DNA of 6,673 nt from Nitriliruptorales bacterium (GCA_007133145.1 SLNF01000216.1:1-6673); one strand, 5' to 3'. Counted from the stretch's first letter, positions 1 through 6,262 are shown. Numbers and translations are program-made. The notes: generated from the letters alone by a model not told the origin.

Positions 1-82
1 CGGAGAGATTCGAACTCTCGAGGGTCAGAGACCCCACGGCCATTCCAAGACCGCGCCATAGGCCAGACTAGGCGACGGCTCC
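1..82 (-). tRNA. tRNA-Ser(GGA), 3' end cut off by the window edge
   Basis: Read on the minus strand this folds as a type II tRNA. The acceptor 5' strand is GGAGCCG (82 down to 76), followed by U8. The D-stem is GCC/GGC. The anticodon stem is CGGTC/GGCCG with loop TTGGAAT, giving anticodon GGA (plus-strand 44-46), which reads serine codons UCC and UCU. The long variable arm has a GGGTC/GACCC stem, typical of serine tRNAs. The T-arm is GAGAG-TTCGAAT-CTCTC (plus 3-19). Only the first two bases (CG) of the 3' acceptor strand lie in the window; they match the expected CGGCTCC. The remaining acceptor bases, the discriminator and any encoded CCA lie beyond position 1. Confidence 0.94.
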
Positions 83-105
83 AGCGGCGCGTGAGCGCGC
101 ACGGC

Positions 106-111
106 AGTATA
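106..111 (-). promoter_or_regulatory. -10 box of the tRNA-Ser promoter
   Basis: The minus strand reads TATACT here, five of six matches to TATAAT in very GC-rich surroundings. It sits 24 bases upstream of the tRNA 5' end, which suits a start site near 99 and a short 5' leader removed by RNase P. No convincing -35 box is seen. On the plus strand the same bases read GTATAGC, so they may also contribute a weak -10 for the protease operon starting at 141. Confidence 0.5.
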
Positions 112-140
112 GCGAGCACCGCGAGGATCGCAGGGAGGGC

Positions 141-1310
141 ATGGCCGCCACCGACACTCCCGAGCACACCCCGGCAGGGGCCTTGCCTCGCGCCCTCACG
201 ATCGCGCGCTTCCGTGGGGTGCCGATCCGGCTGCACCTCTCGTGGGGGCTCATCGCCGCGCTCGTGCTCTGGGTCTTCTGGGTGCGCTTCTCGGCCCTGC
301 TCGCGCCGTACGGCACGGCGGTCGTCGCGCTGTCGGCCGGGCTGCTCGCCGTGGTCTTCTTCGCGAGCATCGTCGCCCACGAGCTCGGCCACGCCGTGGC
401 CAGCCTCGATCGCGGCATCGGGGTGGCGAGCATCACGCTCTTCCTGCTCGGCGGGGTCACCGAGTCCCATCGCGAGGCCGATCGCGCCCGCGACGAGGCG
501 CTCATCGTCGGGGCCGGGCCCCTCGTGAGCCTCGCGCTGGCTGCCGCGTTCGGCCTCGCCCACGCGTTCGCCCCGGGCACGACGCCCTACGGCGCGGTCA
601 CCGGCTACGCGGCCTGGCTCAACCTCCTGCTCGCGGTCTTCAACGTCATCCCCGCCTACCCGCTCGACGGTGGCCGGCTGCTCCGGGCCCTGCTCTGGGG
701 GCTGACCGGCGACGCCCACCGCGGCATGCGCTGGGCGGCGCGCGTCGGCCAGGCCTTCGCCGCCCTGCTGCTGCTCGGCGGGCTCAACGGCCTGCTCGGC
801 GGCCCGGTACCTGCCACCGACGGGCCCTGGCGCTGGCTCGTCGTCCTCCTCGCCGCCAACGGTGTGTGGGGCCTGCTCATCGGCTTCTTCCTCCTGCGCA
901 GCGCCACCCACGCCCACCGCAGCGCCTCGGTGCGTGCGACCCTCGCCGCCCACGACCTCACCGACGTGATGGGCACCCCACCGCCGACGCTGCCGGCGGA
1001 CCTTCCCCTGCGCCTCGCGGCCGAGCGCCTCGCCGAGCGCCCGTCGCTGCTGTGGCCCGTCGGCGGCCCGACGCTCGCCGGGGGTGTCCGGCTGCGCGAC
1101 GTCGAGGGGGCGCTCGCCGCGGGGCGTGGCGCGCTGCCGGTCTCGGCGGTCGCCCACGGTCCGGGGGACATCGCCGTCGACGTCGCCGTCCCCTTCGACC
1201 GGGCGCTCGACCGCATGCTCGACGCGCCGGGGCAGATGCTCGTCGTCACTCGCGACGGGGCTCCGGTCGGGCTGCTCACCCCCAGCCTCGTCGGGGGCCT
1301 CCTGCGGTGA
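141..1310 (+). CDS. M50B-family site-2-type intramembrane zinc metalloprotease with C-terminal CBS-like region
   Basis: This is a 389-residue integral membrane protease of the S2P/SpoIVFB/Rip3 type, which cuts substrates inside the membrane. The zinc-binding motif HELGH is at residues 80-84. The third ligand, Asp176, lies in the motif N168-VIP-AYP-LDGGR, so the active site is complete. The N-terminus has the usual IRLHLSWG entry into helix 1. Hydrophobic segments lie near 33-48, 58-82, 118-140, 150-172, 200-218 and 230-252. From about residue 272 (DLTDVM) to the end, the pattern of hydrophobic strands and the closing VVTRDGAPVGLL resemble one or two divergent CBS domains, as in SpoIVFB and Rip3. 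The ATG is preceded by AGGGAGG at 132-138, a close but strong ribosome site. The stop overlaps the start of the next gene. Family assignment is firm; the substrate is unknown. Confidence 0.93.
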   Translation: MAATDTPEHTPAGALPRALTIARFRGVPIRLHLSWGLIAALVLWVFWVRFSALLAPYGTAVVALSAGLLAVVFFASIVAHELGHAVASLDRGIGVASITLFLLGGVTESHREADRARDEALIVGAGPLVSLALAAAFGLAHAFAPGTTPYGAVTGYAAWLNLLLAVFNVIPAYPLDGGRLLRALLWGLTGDAHRGMRWAARVGQAFAALLLLGGLNGLLGGPVPATDGPWRWLVVLLAANGVWGLLIGFFLLRSATHAHRSASVRATLAAHDLTDVMGTPPPTLPADLPLRLAAERLAERPSLLWPVGGPTLAGGVRLRDVEGALAAGRGALPVSAVAHGPGDIAVDVAVPFDRALDRMLDAPGQMLVVTRDGAPVGLLTPSLVGGLLR

Positions 1311-2386
1311 TCCCGCGGCTCCGTCGCCGGCGCACGTGGGCGGTCGCCGCCGGGGTCGCCGGGCTCCTCGCGGCGTTCCTGCTGCTGCCCATGCCCTACT
1401 TCGTCGAGTCGCCCGGTCGGCTGCTCACACTCGGCGGTTGCATCGACGTCCACGCGGAGGACGCGGTGCCCGTGCGCGGCGACTTCCTCCTCACCTCCGT
1501 CGGGCTCGGGCGGGCGACCCCGGCGACGGCGGCGATCGCCTTGCTGCGGCCGGATCAGCGGCTGCGCCCCGAGGACCGGGTCGTGCGCCGCGACGTACCC
1601 GACGCCGAGCACTTCGAGGGTCAGCGCCGCCTCTTCGCGCGCTCGGCGCAGCGTGCCGCGGCGCTCGGGCTGCGGGCCGCCGGCTTCGGTGCCGACCCCG
1701 AGCGTCTCGTCGGCGACGGCGCCGTCGTGACCGGGGTCCTCGAGGGCACCCCCGCCGACGGGGTGCTGCGACCCGGCGACGTCATCGTCGGCGTCGACGG
1801 CGCCACGATCGCCACCGATGCCGAGTTGCGGGCGGTCCTCGAGGCCACCGACGAGGTCGACGTGCGCTTCGCGCGGGGCGGTGCCGAGCAGGAGATCACG
1901 CTCACCCCCGTCGAGCTGGTCGTCGACGGCGAGGAGCGCATCGTCCTCGGCGTGCGCCTCGAGACGCTCAACGCCCGCGTCGACCTGCCCGTGCCCGTCG
2001 ACGTGACCTCGGGTGACATCGGGGGGCCGAGTGCTGGGCTCATGATCGCGCTCGCGGTCTACGACCAGTCCGATCCCACCGTCGACCTCGCGGCGGGGCG
2101 ACGGGTCGCCGGAAGCGGCACGCTCACGAGCCAAGGGGCGGTCGGCCGCGTCGGCGCCATCGACCTCAAGGCGCTCGCTGCCGCCGAGCGCGGTGCCCAG
2201 GTCTTCCTCGCACCGGCCTCCCAGGCCGAGGCTGCCACCGCGCTGCTGCCCCCCGACGCCGAGCTGGAGGTCCTCCCGGTCACGACCTTCGAGGGCGCCG
2301 TGCAGGCCCTGCTCGAGACCGCCGAGCCGGGGGAGTCCTACGGGCCGCCGAGCGAGCCCGAGTGCCCCCTGCGCCCTGCCGCCTGA
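1307..2386 (+). CDS. Membrane-anchored PDZ and Lon-type (S16) serine protease, YlbL/Rv3194c-like
   Basis: This 359-residue protein has one N-terminal membrane anchor (about residues 10-28, after RLRRRR), so the rest should be extracytoplasmic. The stretch PYFVESPG just after the anchor is typical of this family. A PDZ domain spans about 138-205 (GVLRPGDVIVGVDG core). A Lon protease domain follows. The catalytic serine is Ser242 in GGPSAG and the matching lysine is Lys288 in AIDLKALAA, 46 residues later, close to the spacing in Lon. No ATPase domain is present, as in the YlbL family. The GTG start at 1307 overlaps the upstream TGA (GTGA), so translation is probably coupled. In-frame codons upstream continue into the protease gene in another frame and are not credible. 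The length is usual for the family. The partnership with the M50 protease is inferred from the overlap. Confidence 0.93.
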   Translation: MIPRLRRRRTWAVAAGVAGLLAAFLLLPMPYFVESPGRLLTLGGCIDVHAEDAVPVRGDFLLTSVGLGRATPATAAIALLRPDQRLRPEDRVVRRDVPDAEHFEGQRRLFARSAQRAAALGLRAAGFGADPERLVGDGAVVTGVLEGTPADGVLRPGDVIVGVDGATIATDAELRAVLEATDEVDVRFARGGAEQEITLTPVELVVDGEERIVLGVRLETLNARVDLPVPVDVTSGDIGGPSAGLMIALAVYDQSDPTVDLAAGRRVAGSGTLTSQGAVGRVGAIDLKALAAAERGAQVFLAPASQAEAATALLPPDAELEVLPVTTFEGAVQALLETAEPGESYGPPSEPECPLRPAA

Positions 2387-2397
2387 GGGTGCCCGTC

Positions 2398-2424
2398 ACC
2401 GAGCGCGTAGGCGCGCCGGTCGGT
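2398..2424 (+). terminator. Bulged stem-loop after the protease operon
   Basis: Eleven bases after the stop codon, ACCGA-GCGCG pairs with CGCGC and TCGGT around a TAGG loop. This gives ten base pairs interrupted by a three-base bulge (CGG) on the 3' side. No T-run follows, which is common for actinobacterial terminators. Transcript ending here is inferred from the position before a separately promoted regulator gene. Confidence 0.45.
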
Positions 2425-2473
2425 CCCGTCTCGCGCGGTGCCTGGCGCGTCGTTGACGGAGCCGCGTCTGGCG

Positions 2474-2502
2474 TTGCGTCGCGGACGACGACGGGGTATC
2501 GT
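2474..2502 (+). promoter_or_regulatory. Putative promoter of the LacI-family gene
   Basis: TTGCGT (2474-2479) and TATCGT (2497-2502) are separated by exactly 17 bases, a plausible -35/-10 pair (TTG and TAT...T conserved). The start of transcription would fall near 2509, inside the inverted repeat at 2506-2517. That leaves a leader of about 64 bases before the GTG at 2573. A further TTGACG at 2453-2458 has no -10 at a suitable distance. Confidence 0.4.
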
Positions 2503-2505
2503 CGT

Positions 2506-2517
2506 GAAAAGGTTTTC
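2506..2517. promoter_or_regulatory. Candidate LacI-family operator (autoregulation)
   Basis: The sequence GAAAA-GG-TTTTC is a perfect inverted repeat around two bases, and a marked A/T island in GC-rich DNA. Operators of LacI-family proteins are commonly short palindromes of this A-rich/T-rich shape, usually with a central CG. Here the centre is GG. It lies just after the putative -10 and 55 bases before the repressor's start codon, where bound repressor would block its own transcription. Confidence 0.5.
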
Positions 2518-2572
2518 TTCCTGTCGTTTGCGAGGACCGGCGGGCGTGGAGTCGAGGGAGGGGAGACCGGGG

Positions 2573-3583
2573 GTGGCACCGACGCTGCGCGACGTCGCGC
2601 TGCGCGCCGAGGTCTCGCTCGCGACGGTCTCGAGGGTCCTCAACGGCTCGACGCGGGTTGATCCGGCGCTCGCCTCGCGGGTGCGCACCGCAGCCGACGA
2701 GCTCGGCTACCGGGCCAACCTCCTCGCCCGCGGGCTGCGACGACAACGTACCGACATCGTCGGCCTCGTCGTGCCGCAGGTGGCCAACCCGTTCTTCGCC
2801 GGGCTCATGCAGGCGGTCTCACGCCACCTCCAGCAGTCCGCCCGCACGGTCCTGCTCGCCGACGCCGAGGAGGACCTCGATCTCGAGCGGCAGGTCATCA
2901 CCCGCCTGGCCGACCACGGCGTCGACGGCATCCTCTGCGCGCCGGTGAGCGAGCGGGGGAGTGCGGTGGCCGCCGCCGAGGTCGCCGCCCGGGTGCCGCT
3001 GGTCTTCCTCGACCGCTCCGCCGCCGATGTCGAGGCCGACACCGCGAGCGTCGACCAGCGCTGCGGGATCGCGCTCGTGCTCGAGCACCTCGCCGAGGTC
3101 TGCGGCGCCCGGCCTTCGACGCGCCTCATCAGCGCCTCCCCGGTCGACTCCGTCGCGCGGGCGCGGTGCGAGGCCTACGCCGACGCCGTCATCGAGGGCC
3201 TCGTCGACGACGCCGCCCCGCCCCTGCTCGGGGAGTTCACCGTCGACTGGGGACGGGAGGCCGTCGCAGGCCTCATCGCCGACGGCGCTCCGCCCCAGGC
3301 GCTGGTCTGCGGCAACGACCTCATCGCGCTCGGGGCACTCGCCGCCCTCGGCGAGCGCGGGGTGCGCGTCCCCGACGACATCGTCGTCACGGGCTTCGAC
3401 GACGTCGGGTTCGCGACGCTCGCCGTGCCACCGCTCACGACGGTGCGCCAGCCCCTCGACGCCCTCGCAGCGACCGCCACCGATCTCCTCGAGCAGCGCA
3501 TGGCCAACGGTGGGTGTCCGCCACGCTGCGAGCTGCTGCGCCCCGAGCTCATCATCCGCGCCTCGACGGCGGTGACCCGTTGA
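2573..3583 (+). CDS. LacI/GalR-family transcriptional repressor
   Basis: This 336-residue cytoplasmic DNA-binding regulator has the full LacI layout. The N-terminal helix-turn-helix is at residues 4-25 (LRDVALRAEVS then TVSRVLNG as recognition helix). The hinge helix is around 50-57 (LLARGLRR), with Leu55 where the minor-groove-intercalating leucine normally sits. A periplasmic-binding-like effector domain follows, ending with the signatures CGNDLIALGALAALGERG, VTGFDDVGF and PPLTTVRQP. The GTG at 2573 was chosen because GGGAGGGGAG (2556-2565) lies seven bases upstream and because it gives the standard family N-terminus. Earlier in-frame GTG codons (2438, 2503, 2546) would add an unconserved Arg-rich tail. 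The effector, probably a sugar or related small molecule, cannot be named. No sugar-uptake operon is adjacent. The closest possible targets are its own promoter and the transporter downstream. Confidence 0.92.
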   Translation: MAPTLRDVALRAEVSLATVSRVLNGSTRVDPALASRVRTAADELGYRANLLARGLRRQRTDIVGLVVPQVANPFFAGLMQAVSRHLQQSARTVLLADAEEDLDLERQVITRLADHGVDGILCAPVSERGSAVAAAEVAARVPLVFLDRSAADVEADTASVDQRCGIALVLEHLAEVCGARPSTRLISASPVDSVARARCEAYADAVIEGLVDDAAPPLLGEFTVDWGREAVAGLIADGAPPQALVCGNDLIALGALAALGERGVRVPDDIVVTGFDDVGFATLAVPPLTTVRQPLDALAATATDLLEQRMANGGCPPRCELLRPELIIRASTAVTR

Positions 3584-3624
3584 GCGGCCGGCCCCCGGTC
3601 CCCCCACCCACGGGCGACGGGCAG

Positions 3625-3639
3625 GGCGGGGTGCCCGCC
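3625..3639 (+). terminator. Short GC hairpin downstream of the repressor gene
   Basis: GGCGGG pairs perfectly with CCCGCC across a GTG loop, 41 bases after the repressor's stop. It lies in the 187-base gap 3584-3770, where no coding pattern is seen. There is no T-run. Hairpins of this size arise easily in such GC-rich DNA, so the call is tentative. Confidence 0.3.
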
Positions 3640-3756
3640 GCGGCGCGGCTCGGCACCGCGACCGCCTTCGTCGGCTGCCTCGGTGGCAACGCCCGCCCGG
3701 TGACCGACCTCGGCGTGCCCCACCACCGGCGCGATCGCACGACCGGCGTGGTCCGC

Positions 3757-3762
3757 TACCCT
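3757..3762 (+). promoter_or_regulatory. -10 box placing the start site at or next to the ATG (leaderless mRNA)
   Basis: TACCCT fits the actinobacterial TANNNT -10 pattern and lies only eight bases before the ATG at 3771. The intervening bases hold no Shine-Dalgarno sequence. This spacing is what leaderless actinobacterial genes show, with transcription beginning at the initiation codon. No clear -35 element was found. Confidence 0.45.
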
Positions 3763-3770
3763 GCGCGAGC

Positions 3771-4523
3771 ATGAGACCGTTTCGCCTCGCTGCTGGCGTC
3801 CTGCTCGTCGGAGCGCTGCTCGCCTTCCTCTTCGACGCCGACGGCCAGGTGGTCCAGACGCTCCTCGCCTTCGGGCTCGCCGCCGCAGCGCTCGAGGTCC
3901 GCCTCGTCGTGGCCGACCGTCGGCGTCAGGCCCAGGGCGGCGAGGGCGCGGGGGCGGGCAAGGGTGGCGGCAAGGGCCCGGCGGCGGAGGGCGGCAGGCA
4001 GGCAGGCGGTGGCGCGAAGGCCCCCGGGGCGGGCGAGGGCGACGCGGGGTCGACCCGGCAGCCCTCCGGCCCGTCGCTGCTGCTCGAGCGTGGCAACCGC
4101 AGCCTCGTCGAGCGCGCCATCGGCTCCGAGGAGGCCCTCGTCATCGACACCGCGGCGATCGATGAGGCCGCCGAGCCCACGCACCGGACGGGCGTGCTCG
4201 TGCGCGTGGCGCCCACCGGCGCGTCGCTCCGCTTCGAGCGCCGCGCCGATGCGGCCTCCGGGGACGGTGTGGTGGTGACGAGCGGCGAGGCCGATCTCGA
4301 CGCCACGTACCGCATCGTCGCCGCGCACGAGGACGCCAGGGTGCCGGTGCCGTCGGCGGCGGCACGCGAGCTCGTCGACTGGGCCGGTGAGGAGGTCGAG
4401 GCTGAGCTCTCCGACGACCTCCTGCTGCTGCGGCTGCCGTGCCTCGTCCCCGAGGAGCGCTGGCGTGACCTCGAGGGCGCTGGGCAGCGCCTCGCGCGGG
4501 CCTTTCGCGGCGAGACCGGCTGA
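3771..4523 (+). CDS. Membrane protein of unknown function with Gly/Ala-rich linker
   Basis: I do not recognise this 250-residue protein. Two hydrophobic segments (about residues 5-21 and 27-47) form a likely membrane hairpin, followed by the basic patch DRRRQ. A low-complexity linker of Gly, Ala, Lys and Pro covers about 52-98. The C-terminal part (about 100-245) looks like a folded soluble domain, with alternating hydrophobic strands and a late helix (EERWRDLEGAGQRLARAF). The run from YRIVAAHED to LLLLRLP loosely recalls the end of DUF3137-type membrane proteins, but that is a weak impression. GC-rich third positions support coding. The ATG has no ribosome site and is probably leaderless. 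The transporter gene follows 13 bases later, suggesting one transcript. The linker is the part most likely to vary between relatives. Confidence 0.75.
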   Translation: MRPFRLAAGVLLVGALLAFLFDADGQVVQTLLAFGLAAAALEVRLVVADRRRQAQGGEGAGAGKGGGKGPAAEGGRQAGGGAKAPGAGEGDAGSTRQPSGPSLLLERGNRSLVERAIGSEEALVIDTAAIDEAAEPTHRTGVLVRVAPTGASLRFERRADAASGDGVVVTSGEADLDATYRIVAAHEDARVPVPSAAARELVDWAGEEVEAELSDDLLLLRLPCLVPEERWRDLEGAGQRLARAFRGETG

Positions 4524-4536
4524 GCGGCGCGCGGTC

Positions 4537-5757
4537 GTGGCCTCGACGGCCGGAACCCGCACCGCCGCCCCCACCCGCGGTCGCGAGGCCGCCTTCACCC
4601 TCGCCCTCGTCGCCGCGATGGCCGCAGGGGCGCTCGTGCAGTTCCTCGTCGGCGCGCTCGCGCCGTTCATCGCCGAGGACCTCGACCTCACCCGCGCCGC
4701 CGTCGGGGGCCTCACGAGCGCGCTGTTCGCCTCCGCCGCGCTGCTGAGCCCCGTCGCCGGCCCACTCGTCGACCGACTCGGCGCGAGGACGATGCTCGTC
4801 GTGCTCTATGGCGGGGTCGTGGCCTCTGCGGTGGGCATGGCCGCGTCGACGGCGCTGCCCTGGCTCGTCGCTGCGGTCGTCCTCGGTGGGGTCGGCCTCG
4901 CGGTGATGAACCCCGTGACCAACCTCCTCATCGCCCGACGGGTCCCGCCGGGACGGCAGGGCACCCTCACCGGGTTCAAGCAGTCCGGGGTCTTGGTCGG
5001 CAGCGCCGCGGTCGGGCTGCTCGCCCCCGGCGCGGCGGCGCAGTTCGGCTGGCGGGCGGTGCTCGTCGTCGTCGCCGTCGTCCTGGCCGTCGGCGGGGCG
5101 GTGGCGACCGCCACCGCGACCGGGCGGGCTGCTGCCGTGCGCGCCCCGGCGCGGGCTCCCACGTTGCCGCCCCCGGCGCAGGTGCGGCTCGGGTGGCTCA
5201 CCGCCTACGCCCTCACGATGGGTGCGGCGGTCTCGGCGTTCGGCGCGTTCCTCGTCCTCTACGCCGTCGAGGACGTGGGCCTGTCGCCGGCGCGGGCCGG
5301 CGCGGTGCTCGGGCTCGGCTCGGTGGTGGGGGTGGCCGCGCGCATCGTCTGGGGACGGGCCGCCGAGCGCGTCGCGAGCGTCGCCGCGGCCCTCGTCCTC
5401 CTCGCCGGCCTCTCCGCGGCCGCGCAGGCGCTCATCTGGGCCGCACCGACCTGGCCTGCACTGCTCTGGGCAGGCACGGTCCTCTACGGCGCGAGCGCAG
5501 CGGCGTGGAACTCCGTGACGATGCTCGCGGTCATCCGCGGGGTGCCCGCCGATCACACCGGGCGCGCATCGGGCACGGTGCAGGCCGGCTTCTTCGTGGG
5601 CTTCATCGCCGCGCCCGTCGCGTTCGGGGCCCTCGTCGACGCCACCGGCGGCTACGGCGTCTCGTGGGCGGCCACGACCGGCCTCTTCGTCGTCGCCGCC
5701 CTGCTCGCCGGCGCATGGTGGCGTGGTGAGCGCTCCGGGTCACGTCAGGAGCGATGA
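4537..5757 (+). CDS. Major facilitator superfamily (MFS) transporter
   Basis: This is a 406-residue inner-membrane secondary transporter with about twelve hydrophobic helices in two halves of six, split by a more polar loop near residues 190-210 (ATGRAAAVRAPARAP). The MFS loop 2-3 motif is present as G75-PLVD79-R80-LG82-AR84. A second conserved stretch is GTLTGFKQSGVLVGSAAVG, in the helix 4-5 region. The substrate cannot be read from the sequence. The GTG at 4537 gives about 20 residues before helix 1. A later ATG (4618) would cut into helix 1, while earlier GTGs (4387, 4465) would overlap the upstream gene heavily. No good Shine-Dalgarno sequence is visible, so the start is uncertain and translation may be coupled to the gene ending 13 bases before. 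It is possibly under the nearby LacI-type repressor, but no operator was seen in front of it. Confidence 0.88.
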   Translation: MASTAGTRTAAPTRGREAAFTLALVAAMAAGALVQFLVGALAPFIAEDLDLTRAAVGGLTSALFASAALLSPVAGPLVDRLGARTMLVVLYGGVVASAVGMAASTALPWLVAAVVLGGVGLAVMNPVTNLLIARRVPPGRQGTLTGFKQSGVLVGSAAVGLLAPGAAAQFGWRAVLVVVAVVLAVGGAVATATATGRAAAVRAPARAPTLPPPAQVRLGWLTAYALTMGAAVSAFGAFLVLYAVEDVGLSPARAGAVLGLGSVVGVAARIVWGRAAERVASVAAALVLLAGLSAAAQALIWAAPTWPALLWAGTVLYGASAAAWNSVTMLAVIRGVPADHTGRASGTVQAGFFVGFIAAPVAFGALVDATGGYGVSWAATTGLFVVAALLAGAWWRGERSGSRQER

Positions 5758-5791
5758 CCGGGACACTGGTGCGGGAATGCCGCGTCCCGGT
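5757..5791 (+). terminator. Stem-loop starting at the transporter's stop codon
   Basis: ACCGGGAC (5757-5764) pairs perfectly with GTCCCGGT (5784-5791). Inside, GCGG (5771-5774) pairs with CCGC (5780-5783) around a GAATG loop, leaving a six-base bulge on the 5' side. The twelve pairs make a strong hairpin with no T-run, directly at the end of the transporter gene. It could end transcription or protect the mRNA 3' end. Confidence 0.5.
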
Positions 5792-5914
5792 CCGGCGTTG
5801 ATGATGGCCGGCCGCTTGCGCGACGCCGCCCCCCTGCCGACACCCCCAGCAACGGGAGTCGGGAGCGATGCCGCGGGCGGGCACCAACCCCGAGACGAAG
5901 GAGGCACGACGAGG
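5792..5914 (+). promoter_or_regulatory. Non-coding leader with stem-loop and strong ribosome site before the small gene
   Basis: An open frame runs through this stretch, but its codons end in A often (ACA, CCA, GCA, GGA, CAA, CGA, GAA), unlike the real genes here, so it reads as untranslated. CCGAC (5837-5841) pairs with GTCGG (5858-5862), and an inner C-run/GGG pairing is possible. AAGGAGG at 5898-5904 is a near-perfect Shine-Dalgarno sequence, ten bases before the TTG at 5915. The octamer CACGACGA occurs at 5905-5912 and 5918-5925, flanking the start codon. No known riboswitch was recognised. Confidence 0.4.
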
Positions 5915-6262
5915 TTGCACGACGACACCGAGCACCGGGACGCAGGGATGTTGCGGGAGCGCCTCCGGGCGCAGGGCTGGAGTGCCGACCTTGCCTGGGC
6001 GATGGTCGGATCGGGCTCGGCGGCCTGGGAGGACGGCGCGTCGCGACGCACGATCGCCTACCTCTCCTCGCTGCACCGGGAGGACGGCGGCGCCCGCCGG
6101 CTGTGGCACGACGGCAACGTCGCCGTCCCGCCTATCGCCGACGCGCGGGAGGTCATGGTCGCCATGCCCGACTCCGGCGAGTGGATGTCGGAGACGCTCG
6201 AGGCACCCCCCGCGCTCGTTGACGACGAGGGCGCTGCGGAGGCCGCAGCGGCCCTCGTGTAG
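5915..6262 (+). CDS. Small conserved-looking hypothetical protein (115 residues)
   Basis: I do not recognise this protein. With a TTG start at 5915 it is 115 residues, acidic and soluble, with no signal peptide or membrane helix. The N-terminal half reads as helix (MLRERLRAQGWSADLAWAMVG), the middle is mixed with several Trp residues, and the tail is Glu/Ala-rich. The start was chosen for AAGGAGG ten bases upstream and because the codon pattern turns gene-like here. The alternative ATG at 5948 lacks a good ribosome site and would give 104 residues. GC-rich third positions continue to the TAG, supporting a real gene. A hairpin at the transporter's stop separates it from the upstream operon and a second hairpin follows its own stop, so it may be a single-gene unit. 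No function is proposed. Confidence 0.62.
   Translation: MHDDTEHRDAGMLRERLRAQGWSADLAWAMVGSGSAAWEDGASRRTIAYLSSLHREDGGARRLWHDGNVAVPPIADAREVMVAMPDSGEWMSETLEAPPALVDDEGAAEAAAALV

Noticed and set aside
1..82. tRNA-Ser as the attachment site of an integrated island covering this window
   Set aside because: The tRNA 3' end, where integrases usually recombine, faces left out of the window. No integrase, direct repeat of the tRNA end or composition change is seen in the genes to its right.
656..2134. 492-codon open frame on the minus strand
   Set aside because: It lies opposite both protease genes, whose motifs are unmistakable. Its product is a low-complexity Arg/Gly/Pro/Asp mixture, as expected for antisense frames in GC-rich DNA.
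2438..2572. N-terminal extension of the LacI-family protein from the GTG at 2438
   Set aside because: It would add 45 Arg-rich residues before a standard family N-terminus, translate through the putative promoter and operator, and ignore the strong ribosome site at 2556-2565.
2819..3772. 317-codon minus-strand frame opposite the LacI gene
   Set aside because: Composition is Arg/Gly-rich and shows no motif, while the plus strand carries a complete LacI-family protein.
4141..5556. 471-codon open frame on the minus strand
   Set aside because: It is antisense to the MFS transporter and the unknown membrane protein. The translation is Arg/Gly/Asp-rich without any domain, so I treat it as a shadow.
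5723..5914. Upstream extension of the small gene to 5723, overlapping the transporter
   Set aside because: Codons in 5758-5914 lose the G/C third-position bias, and a strong Shine-Dalgarno sequence lies inside at 5898-5904, pointing to the TTG at 5915.
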